Positions 22,894 to 34,769 are shown, counted from the stretch's first letter. The stretch: DNA of 64,000 bases from Gnetum montanum (GCA_015680685.1 MNCI01018363.1:136734-200733), one strand, 5' to 3'. Translations and numbers: made by a program. The notes: generated by a model from the sequence alone, not told the origin.

Positions 22894-24462
22894 TGTAATG
22901 ACGAAAAATGTTGGCAGCTGGAATACCAAACCAAATCTGTGTATACAGTCTTAACCACAGATCCGTGCAAGGGTTGTGCTAGAGAAAAATGAATCCGCAG
23001 TGCCTTGAACGGTCTTGTCGATCAGACAGGGACTTACTAAATCAGTAAACCGATGGAGATTATGAATATTTCGTGGAACGATTTGATTTAACGAGTCGTG
23101 AAATGAGAGAAAAATGATGTAGATAAATTGTAATAATGATAACGTTAACATGATAAAAGGAATTAGACACGAGAGAAACACGTGATTTCAAGATCTATGC
23201 TTTGACCCGAAAAAATGAGTATTTTGTATACCAAGTTACATTGGGGAGACCCCAATTATCTTGTGTGAAACAAACACAAAATAACAAGAAAACTGTCTAA
23301 GAAAAAGTACAGAATGGAGTCCAATCTACCTCATAGGCTAGAGATGGGATGCAAGGAAGGTCAAGTTCTGACGTCTATCGATCAACTGCTTCTGATCAAT
23401 AGAGCTCGCAAACTGTGCTAGATGATCTCTCGATCTCTGATCTGCTCTTTTTGCCTTCGGTAGTCTCTGCTCAAAATCGCTGATGATCGCCAATGGAGAG
23501 AGCTGTGTTTTCGCCAAAGGACTAATCGCTCCTGCTGCCAATGTTCAAGAAAAATGTTTCCTGTCTCTGTTAAAAGATAGTGCTACCAAAAGATTGCTAA
23601 GCTGCCCTCTTTCTCTCTTTATCTGTGTGTCTGTGTTTTTTCACCAACTGGGATATTTATAAGTTTGAAAATATGTGGAGAAGGCATGGCCATGATGACA
23701 CGTGTTTCAAACCTTTCGGAAGATCGTTGACTTGACTAACCTTGTGTTGAAATTTGTGACTACGCACAATACGAGCATCTGCATATTTTGCGTATGAATA
23801 ACAAATGTGCATCGGACGTGTCTCAGCTGACTTTGGGCTACATTACGCTCGTTCGCGTTGCGTCGCCTGCAAGAGCGTAACAAAGCACGAAAGTAATGGA
23901 CTCAAGTTTCTTTACGCTCGTTCACACTGCCAAGCGTAGTGAAGCGTAAATAATGATTAACTTGGCGATGAATTATGCTGACATACGCTATGTTGCGTAA
24001 TGAGCGTAAGGTGATTAATCTGCACAAAAAGAGAAAAGAGTTGATCTGTTGCGCTTCCTCTGGACTTTCTTCAACATTTTCGAAGCTCATTATGCTGCCT
24101 TGCATAATAGAGCGTAAATCTGCTCTTGGACAAAAGACTTAGCAGAATACACGAGAAATCACATATTATGCTGCTTAGGCCTTAAGCTTCGCCAAATCTG
24201 CTGAAGTAAGCCGCCTTCCAATATCAGACTATGTTAGGCAGAACTATGCTAAGCGTCGTTACGCTATGTTGCATAATATAGCGTAAAGACGGAAAACATA
24301 GTAAGATTGGAAATCTGCAAAAGCAGACTGAAGTCTTGATGCTGCACGCCTCTTTACCTTGCCTTGCCTTGCCTTGTTCTCCTTTCTGAAATTCTGTCAT
24401 GTACTTTTGCCTGAATCGCGAATCTTCACCTGAGGCCGACTCATAATTTTCACGGTGTTTCA
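22894..24462 (-). repeat. 3' LTR of element G
   Basis: It runs TGTAATGACG...GTGTTTCA on the plus strand and matches 38767-40315 throughout. It contains many GCGTAA/TTACGC hexamers (mainly 23750-24290), often as inverted pairs, and a short CCTTG microsatellite (about 24355-24375) with one more unit than the other LTR. Confidence 0.9.
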
Positions 24463-24480
24463 ATGGCCCCTCTTTGTTGA
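24463..24480 (-). other. Polypurine tract of element G
   Basis: The minus strand reads AACAAAGAGGGGCCAT directly before the LTR start TGAAACACC. This is the expected place for plus-strand priming. Confidence 0.65.
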
Positions 24481-25600
24481 TGGTTAGAGGGCTTGCCCGA
24501 AAGACGTCGACAAATAATACGAAACACCGGATAGGTAAAAGCACCAACAACGTTCATCAATAGTTACTCAAGTGTCGCCCTGTCAACATAGAAGAGCAAA
24601 GATGGAGGAAATAGGAGATAGGATGGTACAGGAGGAAGCAGGTTCAGGGAAGATGCAAGTGAGTAAGGATGGCTTCTTCACGCATAAGCAGTTAGGCTTT
24701 CTCCTACAAGTATGTTAGCATGGAGTTATGCCATCATTCTGTAGATGAAGGGGCTGCATAGATGAATTGTGTTGCGTCTGCACGACCTGGGTGAGATGTG
24801 TTTCAGCCATTTTTCCGACCCCTTTTTTTTGAGCATCCACTCAGTGAATTGCGTTACGCCGGTTTATGGACTTGATTGTAATGTGAATGCAGAAAACAGG
24901 TGTTGCATATGTAGATTTTGCATACAGGAAGCAGATGGTAGAGATGAAGTACAGTAAGAGTTAAGGGTAGGATTATAAAGAAAATAGGAGTGCACTCCTA
25001 AGCGGATAGGCTAACCTGAGCAGCCATTTCAAAATGCTGTTTGTACTTCACCACTTAGATGAATGTACTTTTGGATGACATCCTCGAAGCAAGTAACTTG
25101 CAACCAAAGAAGAAAATAGAGGATACCATTGCTCGTGCAAATTGCCAACGAGGTTGTTGAAACAAGTACTACTAGAGACGAGATAAAGCGATTAGGCTAT
25201 GAAGGAGGAACTGTAGCACGAGGCCAGAGTCTTCAATCTTGACGCTCGGCCCAGCATATCGCCGCCAAAGGACATCAGACTCAGTGCACCTAACTGGTTA
25301 TGTAAAGAACCAGCTAGGTGAATCTGTGAAGCCAGAGTCTGATAGTGATGATGAGCAGAGATCCCCAAGGTCGTTGTTGATGAGAATTCCTTTGGAGCTC
25401 CGGCCAAAGGAACTAAACCCTCAGAAGTACCACCGCTACAGTGGGTGCAGTGACGGCATCTCTGAGGGGTCAGTAGTATGCCTTTTAGCATATCCAAGGA
25501 ATCAATAGGATGCCGGTGAGGTAGTGACGCTAGTACTACCCCAGTACCCCACCCCGTTTATCTTACAGCTATACAGAGATGCTTATGCTCTCTTGATTTG
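24481..25600. other. 3' untranslated segment of G, no supported gene
   Basis: This lies between the integrase-side repeats and the polypurine tract. A few open frames exist on both strands (for example 25239-25508 plus and 25192-25497 minus), but they overlap and none shows a domain I can name. A Cys-rich piece (NAENRCCICRFC, plus, near 24890) is suggestive of a captured fragment but too short to call. Confidence 0.4.
25274..25343. repeat. Compound hairpin
   Basis: An outer stem ATCAGACTC (25274-25282) pairs with GAGTCTGAT (25335-25343). Inside it CACCTAACTGGTT (25287-25299) pairs with AACCAGCTAGGTG (25308-25320) with one mismatch, leaving an 8-base loop. Confidence 0.7.
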
Positions 25601-25612
25601 CATAATCACAGC

Positions 25613-26110
25613 TTGTAAGTCCTAGTTTTAAGTCCTGCTAGACTGTCATTGCTGATTTTAAGTCTCAACAGACCATGGTCCGAGTTTAAAGTCTGGGTAG
25701 ACTGAAAAATGTTAGTTTTACGTCGTAGCGGATGGTGGCAAGGCTGATTTATGGTCTCAGTAGACCGTGTTGTGGATGTCAATTTCGTGTCATGACCCAA
25801 GGACAAATCTATGTTGGTTTTACGTCTCAGCAGACGGTTGCTTACCTTTGCCAGTGTTATGTCATGGCGGAGAGCCGGTGCCAGTTTAGAGTCGTGGCGG
25901 ACGCATGCAAAAGATGCTAGTTCTTTGTCTTGGTGGATCTGTACCACACTCCCAGTTTTACATCGTAGCGGACGGTTACAAATTTCCAGTTTTACGTCGT
26001 GGCAGACGATCAGTGCCAGTTTAGCGTCATGGCGGACATGTCAAGGGCATGCTAGTTTTACGTCATAGTGGACGTTTGTTGCTAGTTTAATGTTGTAGCA
26101 GACGATTGTG
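25613..26110. repeat. Array of about 12 short hairpin-forming repeats (array 1)
   Basis: The core AGTTTTACGTCGTAGCGGACG recurs with variation every 35-50 bases. In most copies a 3-4 base stem flanks a 6-7 base loop. The stem bases change together: AGTC/GACT, GGTC/GACC, CGTC/GACG. This lies in the 3' untranslated region of G, where Tat/Ogre elements are known to carry tandem repeats. Confidence 0.7.
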
Positions 26111-26333
26111 GCCATACCTGATATTCACACTAGAGATGCAACTATATGTAGTACTGCTTCAGATATATATGATTGAGACGGTTTGGTAACTCGTTGCCGT
26201 CAACATCCGCTAACTTGAATGCTCCATTGCTATACGCATCAGTCACCAAGAAAGGGCCCTCCCAGTTTGCAGAGAATTTTCCTACTGGTTCATGAACGGC
26301 CTTGAGAACTAAATCTCCCTTCTTGATCAGACG

Positions 26334-29300
26334 CTACTGAAGATTGTGACGATGCTTTTGCCTCTGCTTCTCTTGATACTTTTCGATTGTATCAAGCGTC
26401 TGTATTCGCTTCTCTTCTACAGAGTCCAAATCCATGATCTGAGACTCGGTGTGTTGAGCCTCATTTATAATCGTGGAGAGGACCATTTTCAGAGAAGGAA
26501 TTTGCAACTCGAGGGGCAACACTGCTTTAGATCCGTAGAATAAGCTATAGGTTGTACTGTCTGTAGCCATCCTACATGTAGTACGATACACCCATAGCAC
26601 ATAGAGGATTTTTTCGTGCCACCGTCTCTTGTTGCTGTTGAGCATTTTCTTGAGCAGATTGATGATGACCTTGTTTGTTGCTTCAGCTTGATCATTTGCT
26701 TGCGGGTAGTAGGGCGAGGAAAAATATTGTTTAATGCCAAGGCTATCACATAAGGATTTGGTTTCCGTACTACTAAACTGCGGCTCATTGTCCGTCACGA
26801 TAGTCATCGGGAGACCAAATCTGGTTACAATGTTGTCTAAGATGAAATGGCAAATCTGTTGAGATGTGATCTTCCTTAAAGAAATAGCTTCTACCCACTT
26901 CATGAAGTACTCAGTAGTGGTAATTATGAATCTATGACCTACGGAAGATTTCGGCGTGATTGAACCTATAATGTCTAGTCCCCATCCTTGAAATGGCCAT
27001 GTTATTTGAGTCATATATAACTCTGTAGGTGACACATGTATAAGATTTGTGTGACGCTGACACGTGTCACAAGTTTTAACCTTTTTCAGGCAATCGTTTT
27101 CCATGCGTGACTAGTAGTACCCTAAGCGACGGATTTTTGAAGCCATAGCCCATGGTGCTATGTGTCTTCTGCATAATCCTTCGTGAACCTTGCCAACTAT
27201 ACACTGTGCTTGGTCTTTGTTAACGCAAGTAAGCAGCACACCATCAAAAGAGCATCTACAAAGAGTACTATCTCCTACAATGATGTACTGCTTAGCTCGC
27301 TTGCGGATTGCATCTTTCTGCGTGCATGTCAATTGTGGTAGCTCACCTTGCAAGAGGTAATTTTTAATGTTGTCATACCATTCTGGAGTGCTATCCTCGA
27401 GAAGAGAAGATATTTGTGCCGCCTGAATGATAGGACCTGTACAATCTGTTATTAAAGTGGGACAAGTATCGAATAGATGTGATGGCACGTTTAAGGCCAG
27501 CGTAGCCAGTGCATCGGCCAGTGTGTTATCATTTCGTGGCACGTGTTGGACATTGATGCTCACGAATTGCTTCAAAAGATCATTAGCCATACCGCAATAG
27601 GGCTGCAAATGTATAGCTTTGCAGGCGTAGACTCCTGTGATCTGATTGATGACGAGCATCGAATCACCCCTAATTGCCAAGTGTTGAACATCAACTTCGT
27701 TGGCAGCTAGTAATCCCCTGAGGAGCCCCTCGTACTTTGCCATATTGTTCGTACAGGGGAAGGTCAAGCAATAAGTGTGAAGATGCACATCCTCAGGTGA
27801 TAGCGTAATAACGGTGGTAGCACTGCCACCTCTAGCGGTTGAAGCTCCGTCGAAATACAACATCACTTCGGGGCCTGTTAAGACAGGGCTTACACTATGT
27901 ACATATTCATCCGAAAATTCAGGCTCTATGGTTGCCTGATTGTCAATAGGAGATGTTACTAATTGGTTAGCTATCACTTGGCCCTTCGTAGAAGATTGAC
28001 CAATGTAATGTAGATCAAATTCTGCAGTGATAGCTTTCCAACGAGCTATTTTACTACTTTCGTAGAAGTTATGCGTAATGGCCCTAAGGATGTTATTTTT
28101 ACAGATGATGTTAACTTGGCTACGGAAAAGATAATGTCTGCACTTCTTGAGCATAAATACTAACGCTAAGCAGTTACGCTCTACTTGGTTGTACCTCGTT
28201 TCATACGCACATAGAGCGTGACTCAAGTAGTAGATGGATACTTTCGACCCATCATCCCTCCTTTGACAGAGTAACGCTGCTAAGGCTACGTCCAAAGTTG
28301 CGAGGTAGATGTAGAATGGTTGATCCCTTTGTGGCAGGAAAACTGTTGGCAAGCATTGAAGCTCTTGCTTCAAGCTATCAAACACATGCTGACAATCGTC
28401 CGTCCATTCGAAATTAACCCCCTTTTTAAGCAAATGTTCCATAGGGTGTAATTTGTCGGTTAATCTCAAGATGAACCACCTGATAAACTGTAACCTTCCC
28501 TGTAATCCCCGTAATTTCTTAAGACTTGTAGGGGGTGCTAATTCAACAATGGCTTTAACTTTGTCAGGGTCCACGCGTATGCCAGTTTTTGATACCACAA
28601 AACCTAGCATGCGTCCGATTTTGACTCCGAACAAACACTTTTTTGGGTTAAGTCAAAGGTCATATTTAGAGCATCTTTTGAGGACTAACTCCAGATCCTC
28701 TGAATGATCTTCTGACTTTAAAGACTTAACAACTATATTGTCAACATAATCATTCAGTCTCCCTAAGAGGTAATCGCTAAAGATGTATGTCATAGCTCAT
28801 TGATATGTTGCTCCGGTGTTTTTTAAGCCAAAAGGCATCATGGTATAGCAAAAGGTCCCCCAGGGTGTCATAAATGTCGTTGTTAGCTGGTGCTCTGGAT
28901 TAATGCATATTTGATTGTAGCCTCAGAAGCCATCCATGAAGGACAAAAGCGCATGTCCAGCGGTTGTATCCACCAATTGGTCGATACTCGGCAATGGGAA
29001 GTTATCTTTGATTGTAGCTTTGTTCAAGTCCCGAAAGTATATGCAAATGCGTATTCCTCCGGTCTTTTTGGGAACTACTACAATGTTGGATACCCAATCC
29101 AAGTAATCAACCACGCGAATAAAACCTTCTTAGTATAGCTTAGTGATTTCATCACGTACTGCTAGCGCGACCTCTGGCTTGATCTTTCGTGCTTTTTGTC
29201 TGAAAACTTTGATATGGGGATCTAGGATTATGTTGTGTTGAATTAATCTTGGGTCTAGTCCTGGCATATCCTCGTATGACCATGCAAACACTGTGACATT

Positions 29301-29606
29301 ACTCTGGAAGACCTGTTTTATGTCATCATGTGCCTTTTGATCTAATAGAGAACTAACCTTGAGAGTTTTAGTCTCGCCCCTATGCGTAACCACAGAAATC
29401 TCATTGAATGGATCTTCGGTTACATCTCTGGCTTCCAGATCTAGCGTGTGCGTCGATTGCTCTGGCCAGTCTAGAGATGTTTCCGACGTGGCTATAATTG
29501 CATCATCAAGGGCTACGTTAGTTTGTATTAATGTAGGATCAAGCTATCTAATGATTTCACCATGTAATCTTGTTAAAACTAGCGGTGCAGATAACATTTC
29601 GTCCAT
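26334..29606 (-). pseudogene. Element G pol: RT, RNase H, archaeal-type RNase H, integrase
   Basis: One reading frame runs from ATG 29606 to the stop at 26334, broken only by five or so single stops (TAA 29130; TGA after MDGF, TYQ and YDL; TAG 27111). RT shows VVPKKTGGIRICIYFRDLN, FCYTMMPFGLKN and YVDN where YVDD is expected, so a catalytic Asp is lost. RNase H follows (YLSHALCAYETRYNQVERNC). Then the second, archaeal-type RNase H has YFDGAST, RGDSMLVINQ and TLADALATLA; its usual Glu in NNxAEYE is Lys. The integrase has an HHCC finger (HEGLCRRH...CDTCQ) and the triad residues in GLDIIG, VTDNEPQF and AEATNK. Just upstream, TTTGACACTTTTACAG on this strand is a good 3' splice site, which suits an Ogre-like intron between protease and RT. 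Confidence 0.85.
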
Positions 29607-30005
29607 CTGTCAATTATCCTGTAAAAGTGTCAAATGTGAGAGTAATTAGAAAGATACTAAGTTTAATGCGATAAGTGTTGCACGAATAACGTTTAGTTTA
29701 GTGTACAGGAAGTCACGTGACGTTGCTGTGTAAAGCTAACTAAATTTTAAATTTTGCGAACAGCCTGTAATTAGTAAGAACTAATTATGAGGAGATAAGA
29801 TACAGTAGTTTAGGGTCATTTCGGACCGTAATGCATGTGATATCTGATGCAATTAATGCCTTGATCTCCGGGTTCCAGCTCATACTGACACCAACATTTG
29901 GGCAAGTCTCGCTGAAATCGGGTATCAAGTCGGTTAAATTTTGCATATAAGTAAGCAGTTTTCAGTAAGAACGGGTTGTTGGCTATCGCGAATTCAAATT
30001 CCTAA
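29607..30005. promoter_or_regulatory. Candidate bidirectional regulatory segment between pol and the antisense gene
   Basis: About 400 bases separate the start of pol (minus) from the first exon of the opposite gene (plus). A perfect palindrome GTCACGTGAC (29712-29721) holds a G-box CACGTG and overlaps TGACGT. A TATAA (29946-29950) lies about 60 bases before the first exon frame on the plus strand. Function is inferred only. Confidence 0.4.
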
Positions 30006-33000
30006 CTATTACAAAGTGAGAGGAAGAGGAGTAGAAGATTGGAGCGCATAGTTTGGAAAGACGTGAAAGTGCGAAACTGTGAAGGTTTTGAAACGGTGAC
30101 AATGGTGCGTAAAGTGAACAGGAAGAACACGAAGTTGGCTAAGATCGACGAGGTGCAAGAGAATCTACATCATGCTTCGCAGGTGGTGGTCGAAGTAAGG
30201 GACCCTACACCTTTGAACCGGTAGGCCATTCCTTTGCGTACTTGTGTTGTTTTAGCAATGTTTATTCTTGTAGCGTCGTTCGCGTAAATGAGGGTTTCCG
30301 ACTATGGACCTCGCGTTAAGACGAGGGTTTAATGGGGTTGCATCTATTGCTGTTGTCGGGGACAAACCTTGCGCTGTTGCAAGGGTTTGGGTGATTTCGG
30401 CATGAATAGCTAAGCGTAATTTGTCGGTTTTCTGTATTTAAACATGCAAATGTGAATCTAGATGTTGATCTATCTATTTGCGTTTTCTGTACAGTGTTAT
30501 GCTAAGATCTGTCTTAATCGTTTTAGATATCGTTGGGGTTTTGTGCTGCATAAACCCAATGGTGCCTAATGTCCCTCACCAGCAAACTCGGTTGCATGGG
30601 AGGGCCATATGGTTTCAAAAGGGTGCGCTAGAGTTTCTGCAGTTTTTACTGCGTAACTACAGCATTATTATATGGTCTAATTTATCAAGAGATATTACTG
30701 GTGCCATTTTGGAGCACCTGTTAGTGGATTCCGCATAGGGAATTTTGGCTTTCTTGACAGATGGGGCCATCGATACGGGTCGTCCCCAGGACCGAGAACT
30801 TAGTGCCCGAGGTTTGAGGTGCTTAAGTTGGATCTAGGAAATTGCCCAGTTTAGTTTCTACCATGCATAAAACACTTTGTTCGTGGCCCTTCATGTCTCG
30901 ACCTACTTCCAGAAGCCACCAGGCACAGTGTACTACTTAGGCGGGTAAGTGGTTTTGTTGGCTATATTGTCATTATATGTCTATTGTTTGAATTTTGTAA
31001 AGCATAAGATAAGCTTATGTGGTATGGTACAGGTTTTTTATTCAGGAGAACAAGTTAGTAGGGGATGGTGATACTTTGTCATGGACCGAAACAGCGATAA
31101 AGGCGTTTACCTCAACTAGCAACGTATGTGCTGGTGTGATGGGGCAGATTGGCTTCGACATTCATGAGTACCCCACCCATTATGCTGATGCTTTCGAGAA
31201 TTGCCAGAATCTCGGATGGCTACATGATGATTGGACCTTGGATCCTCCCCTTAAGATTGCGGACGTGCAGAGGAAACTTCCTCTATTTCCTTTGCCATTT
31301 GGACCTGGTAAAACTGCTGCATATTCTCTTGTTGCATGGTGTAATTGTGAATGTCGCGTAATAATGTTTTTGTTTGACATGTGTCTTACATTGTTTAGTC
31401 AGGGAATCTTGGGAGATTACCCTTACAATTTCTGGCCGCAAGGTGAATACCCTCCTCTTCCACTATGGTGACATCAAGGATGCACAACGCTAGCTCGGCC
31501 ACGCAGCGGCCCTAGTTTCGGTGGTCACCAAGATATGAGAAGCGAGGCTAATGCATTTATTTTTAGCTTCCACTCTTAATGTCCCCACCATTGAAATGTT
31601 AACCCTGGTCAACTCCTTCAACGAAAGGGTAGAGCATTTTTGCACGCGCGTGCATCACGTACGTGTAAATTTTGACATTGACTCTCAGCTCTTTGAAGAT
31701 CTTTTCGGCATCCCCTCTAACAGCCTTCCCATAGAGGAAAAGGCGAAGAGGAGTCTCTCCTATCAGGAGTGGCTGGAGGAGTGGGTAGGGGTCAAGAAGG
31801 AGCCTAAAGGGATCCCTTGTGAAAGAATCCAACTAGAAGTCACCAAGATAGTTTATCCCCTCTTCCGGGCCTGGGCTTTCCCCAAAACACTCTCACAGGG
31901 GAGGTTCTTTTCCATAGAGTAGACCCGTATTATGTGAGAGGTTCTGGAAGAAGGGACCTAGTTCAATTGGGCAAGCTATTTTGTTGAGGGACTACGCACT
32001 GAGATGATCAGGCTTCGAAAGAAGCTCGAGTCTCGTTTCAATGTGCATTACACCTTCTTCATAGCTTACCTTTGGTGTTTTGCTGAATTCTTGTTCATCC
32101 AAAGGAATGGGGTCTGGGTGCAACAAGACTGAGACCAGCTATCCAGACCTTGGATTACCCACATCTTCAGCACTACCCGTGGACAGGATCCTCCAGAAGG
32201 GATTGGGGAATCTCTGTCTATAACGACCAAGGATTTGCTAGCGTCTCTAGTACGAGGCCCCGACAGTGTAGGCGGGATAATGCCCACTTACACTGGTGAT
32301 GCCTCACGAGGGAAACGTTTGGCGACAAAAATTGTGGAACCTTCAGCTTGGCATAAAAGGCTTTGTTTAACTGAGGCCTCTGTGGAGCCTGGGAGTGGCA
32401 CAAGTCGAACCATGGAAGTCAGAGTTCAACGAAGTAAACCTCCGCCTGGTAAGCATGGAAAAAAGGTATTGAAAGTTATATTACGCAATGTTTATTTAGG
32501 GTATTTTGAATTGTATTAAGTGTATTATGTGATATGACCAGAGAAAGTTACAGAGCAGCTGACCCCTGAAACAGGGGCAGTGATATTAAGTCATGGAGAA
32601 GGGGCCCTAGTTTTAGAAGAAGAGGCCCCAGCCATTAGGGTGAGCCACACATAGATTATTGCATGTGAGGATGCCCCAGCTGTTGGGACAAGCGACGCAC
32701 AGACTCTTATGCATGAAGAGAGGGAGGAGGCAGAAGATGTTGGCGGGCTCCTCACTGTTACCGGTAGAGGTAATGAGCGTGTTGAAAACTTTGAACAGTC
32801 CTGTTAATAATTAGAATTTCTAACTTGACTACACTACAGGTAAATAGGATACATCCATATCCTTCGCTATGAGCAGAGCATGGAGAGACTTTCCTGACAA
32901 GTTCACCTTCATGGAAGGCGTTGTCAGCGATATGATTGAGCGCCTCGAGCACGTTGATCCTGAAGCTGGTACGTTGTAGCTATAATAGGTTTATTTTATT

Positions 33001-34178
33001 ATACAGTGCTAATGTTTCATATATATTGATAATGTTTGTTGTTAGGAGCTCGCCTTCGATGGGACCCAACGGAGCCCATTGATTTAGACATAGTGGAGCC
33101 TCCATCAGATGGGGCGATCGTGCGACGCCACATTTATGAAGAGATGCGTAAATGTGTGTTACGCTCGACTCACTCCTTATGGGAGAGTAAGGGTGTAAAC
33201 GAAAACCTCTGGAAAAGGGTGCAGAGGTTAAAGAAGAAGAATGAGTCTCTGACCAAAGAGGTCAGAGACCTAAAGTCATGATGCGAGTTCCTACAAGTGC
33301 GGGAAACGGGTGACGAGGACTGGCGTACCACTGTTATTGACTACTCTTGTTATTGAACTGCAATCGAGAATAGTGTGCAAACCAGTCGGGCATTGGTGGA
33401 GCAGCGGATGTAGATAGTGCTGTTAGCTCAGAAAAGCCAAGACTGGAGGGATTTCTGCGCAAGTGTACAAGAATGGGGGCAGAAGGAAAAGGACCACAAG
33501 CATTTGTATAAGTGAGAAAGTATCGCTTACCGTCAACATTACTGTGATTCTGCCGTCAAAGCTCAATCCTTGCGAGTCTTCCTTGACATCATTGGGGCAT
33601 CCAAAGCCTTCAAGAAGTTTCAAGAGTAGGTGACTGTAAGTGCATCCTCGGAAAGGGAGATGACTCTCCCCGGGGGCGAGACTACCATCCCTACTTTCAT
33701 CCCTAACCCACCTCGTTGGACTAGCATGGAGAAAGGGAAGGTGAAGGCTGAAGCTGCTCTGGGAGATGGATTGTGGTCTGACCTAACTGAGGATGAAATC
33801 ATGGAGTGCCTATGGGCTGGCTTAGAAAAGCTTTCCTTTGCTGCGGAAGCAGGGCCATCACGAGTAAGTTTAACCATGACTAAATCTAAATTTTCTGGTT
33901 GATGTTGTCAAGTTTTGTTTTGCTAATATGTTCTCTATATCTAGGTACCAGAAGAGGATAGAGAAGGCGAGCCAGCTAAGGAGTAAGTACAAGAAGAGGG
34001 GCATAGTGATGAAGAGCATCCTCCTGTGGAGCTGGTGCTAGAGCAAGAACCTCATGAAGAGGAAATTCCTCATGAAGGAATACTTTTCAGAAGAGAAGGC
34101 CCACTAGAGGACGATTTATCAGGTCTAGAGCCAGACTTGAGACATACTGGTGACAATGGCATCAAAGGAGATGCGTAA
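30006..34178 (+). pseudogene. Intron-containing gene on the antisense strand inside element G
   Basis: Eight exons read on the plus strand: about 30006-30220, 30495-30944, 31033-31338, 31403-32465, 32544-32769, 32840-32968, 33046-33863 and 33945-34178 (TAA). All seven introns are GT-AG, six of them 64-88 bases long, and every junction preserves the frame, e.g. CG|T, GG|G, TG|G and G|GA. Two donors are GTAAGT. About 1,130 codons contain some 17 stops but no frameshift. Exon 1 is basic. Exon 2 has VLDIVGVLCC and YSIIIWSNLS, reminiscent of HAD/FCP1-type phosphatases. Exon 4 has LFEDLFGIPSNSLPIEEKA and FNWASYFVEGLRTEMIRLRK. Exon 7 has a probable coiled coil (WKRVQRLKKKNESLTKEV). The C-terminus is acidic (EEEIPHEG). 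Antisense ORFs are known in Tat elements near the 3' LTR; this position, between protease and RT, and this intron number are unusual. Splicing is inferred from sequence alone. Confidence 0.7.
30495..30944 (+). pseudogene. HAD/FCP1-like segment (exon 2 of the antisense gene)
   Basis: The exon begins VMLRSVLIVLDIVGVLCCIN and continues to KGALEFLQFLLRNYSIIIWS and NLSRDITGAILEHLL. An Asp-containing first strand, then a loop, then a second strand ending in IIWSN is the layout of HAD-family phosphatases of the FCP1/SCP type, where motif I is DxDxT/V. Here the second Asp is Val, so catalysis would be lost. The rest of the exon (GRPQDRELSARG, STYFQKPPGTVYYLGG) is not recognised. It may be a captured host exon. 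Confidence 0.35.
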
Positions 34179-34700
34179 TTGTGGTTTACACATGGTTTTA
34201 TTGATTGGAGTCAACAATGGTTATGTGAATGACTAAAAGGCTAGTTATAAGATCTTGTGATGATTTTAAATGTTATTTATTTTTTGTCTTTTGTGTTTTT
34301 ATCTGCAAAGCGTAAGTGTAGTTGTTAACGATTTTTATTAAGTTATGTTGCGAAGAAATGGAATTGCTAGTTTAAGGCCATAGCGGGCCGTCATGGGAGT
34401 TTGCGTAATTTGGAAACTAGTTTTAGGCCATTGCGGGCCATGGCTAGTTTTAGGCCATTGTGGGCCACAACTAGTTTAAGGCCGTTGCGGGCCTCTTTGC
34501 GTAATATAGAGAGTGTAATCGATGGTAATGTACATTTTTGCGTAATTGGACTAAAGTGATCAAAAGGCGTAAATAGCGTACAGAAAGGAAATGCAATAGC
34601 GTAAGGAATGGCAAGCGTAAACATTGAAAATTTCTGTAGCATAAATATGTATTGGATGAAAACGGACTACTAAGTGTAAACAGCGATAATTGTTAAAAAC
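34179..34700. repeat. Intergenic part of G with short repeats (array 2, about 34365-34500)
   Basis: Four copies of a unit like CTAGTTTTAGGCCATTGCGGGCC occur from about 34367 to 34493. Each can form a small GGCC...GGCC stem. The unit has the same skeleton as array 1 at 25613-26110 (AGTTTTA.G.C...GCGG.C) with compensating stem changes. Several GCGTAA hexamers follow to 34700. Confidence 0.65.
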
Positions 34701-34769
34701 ATGATAATGCGCGTAAATGCCATTCAGTTCAACCACTAATTCATAATTGTTTCTTAATGGCCTTTACGT

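Noticed and set aside
24769-24957. Captured zinc-finger (PHD-like) fragment
   Set aside because: One Cys-rich run is not enough; spacing of Cys/His does not complete a finger.
25613-26110. CRISPR-like array
   Set aside because: Units are imperfect and spacers are not unique fixed-length sequences; this is a plant retrotransposon untranslated region.
26346-26788. Open frames overlapping the G integrase on the plus strand and in another minus frame
   Set aside because: They mirror a conserved integrase frame and show no motif of their own.
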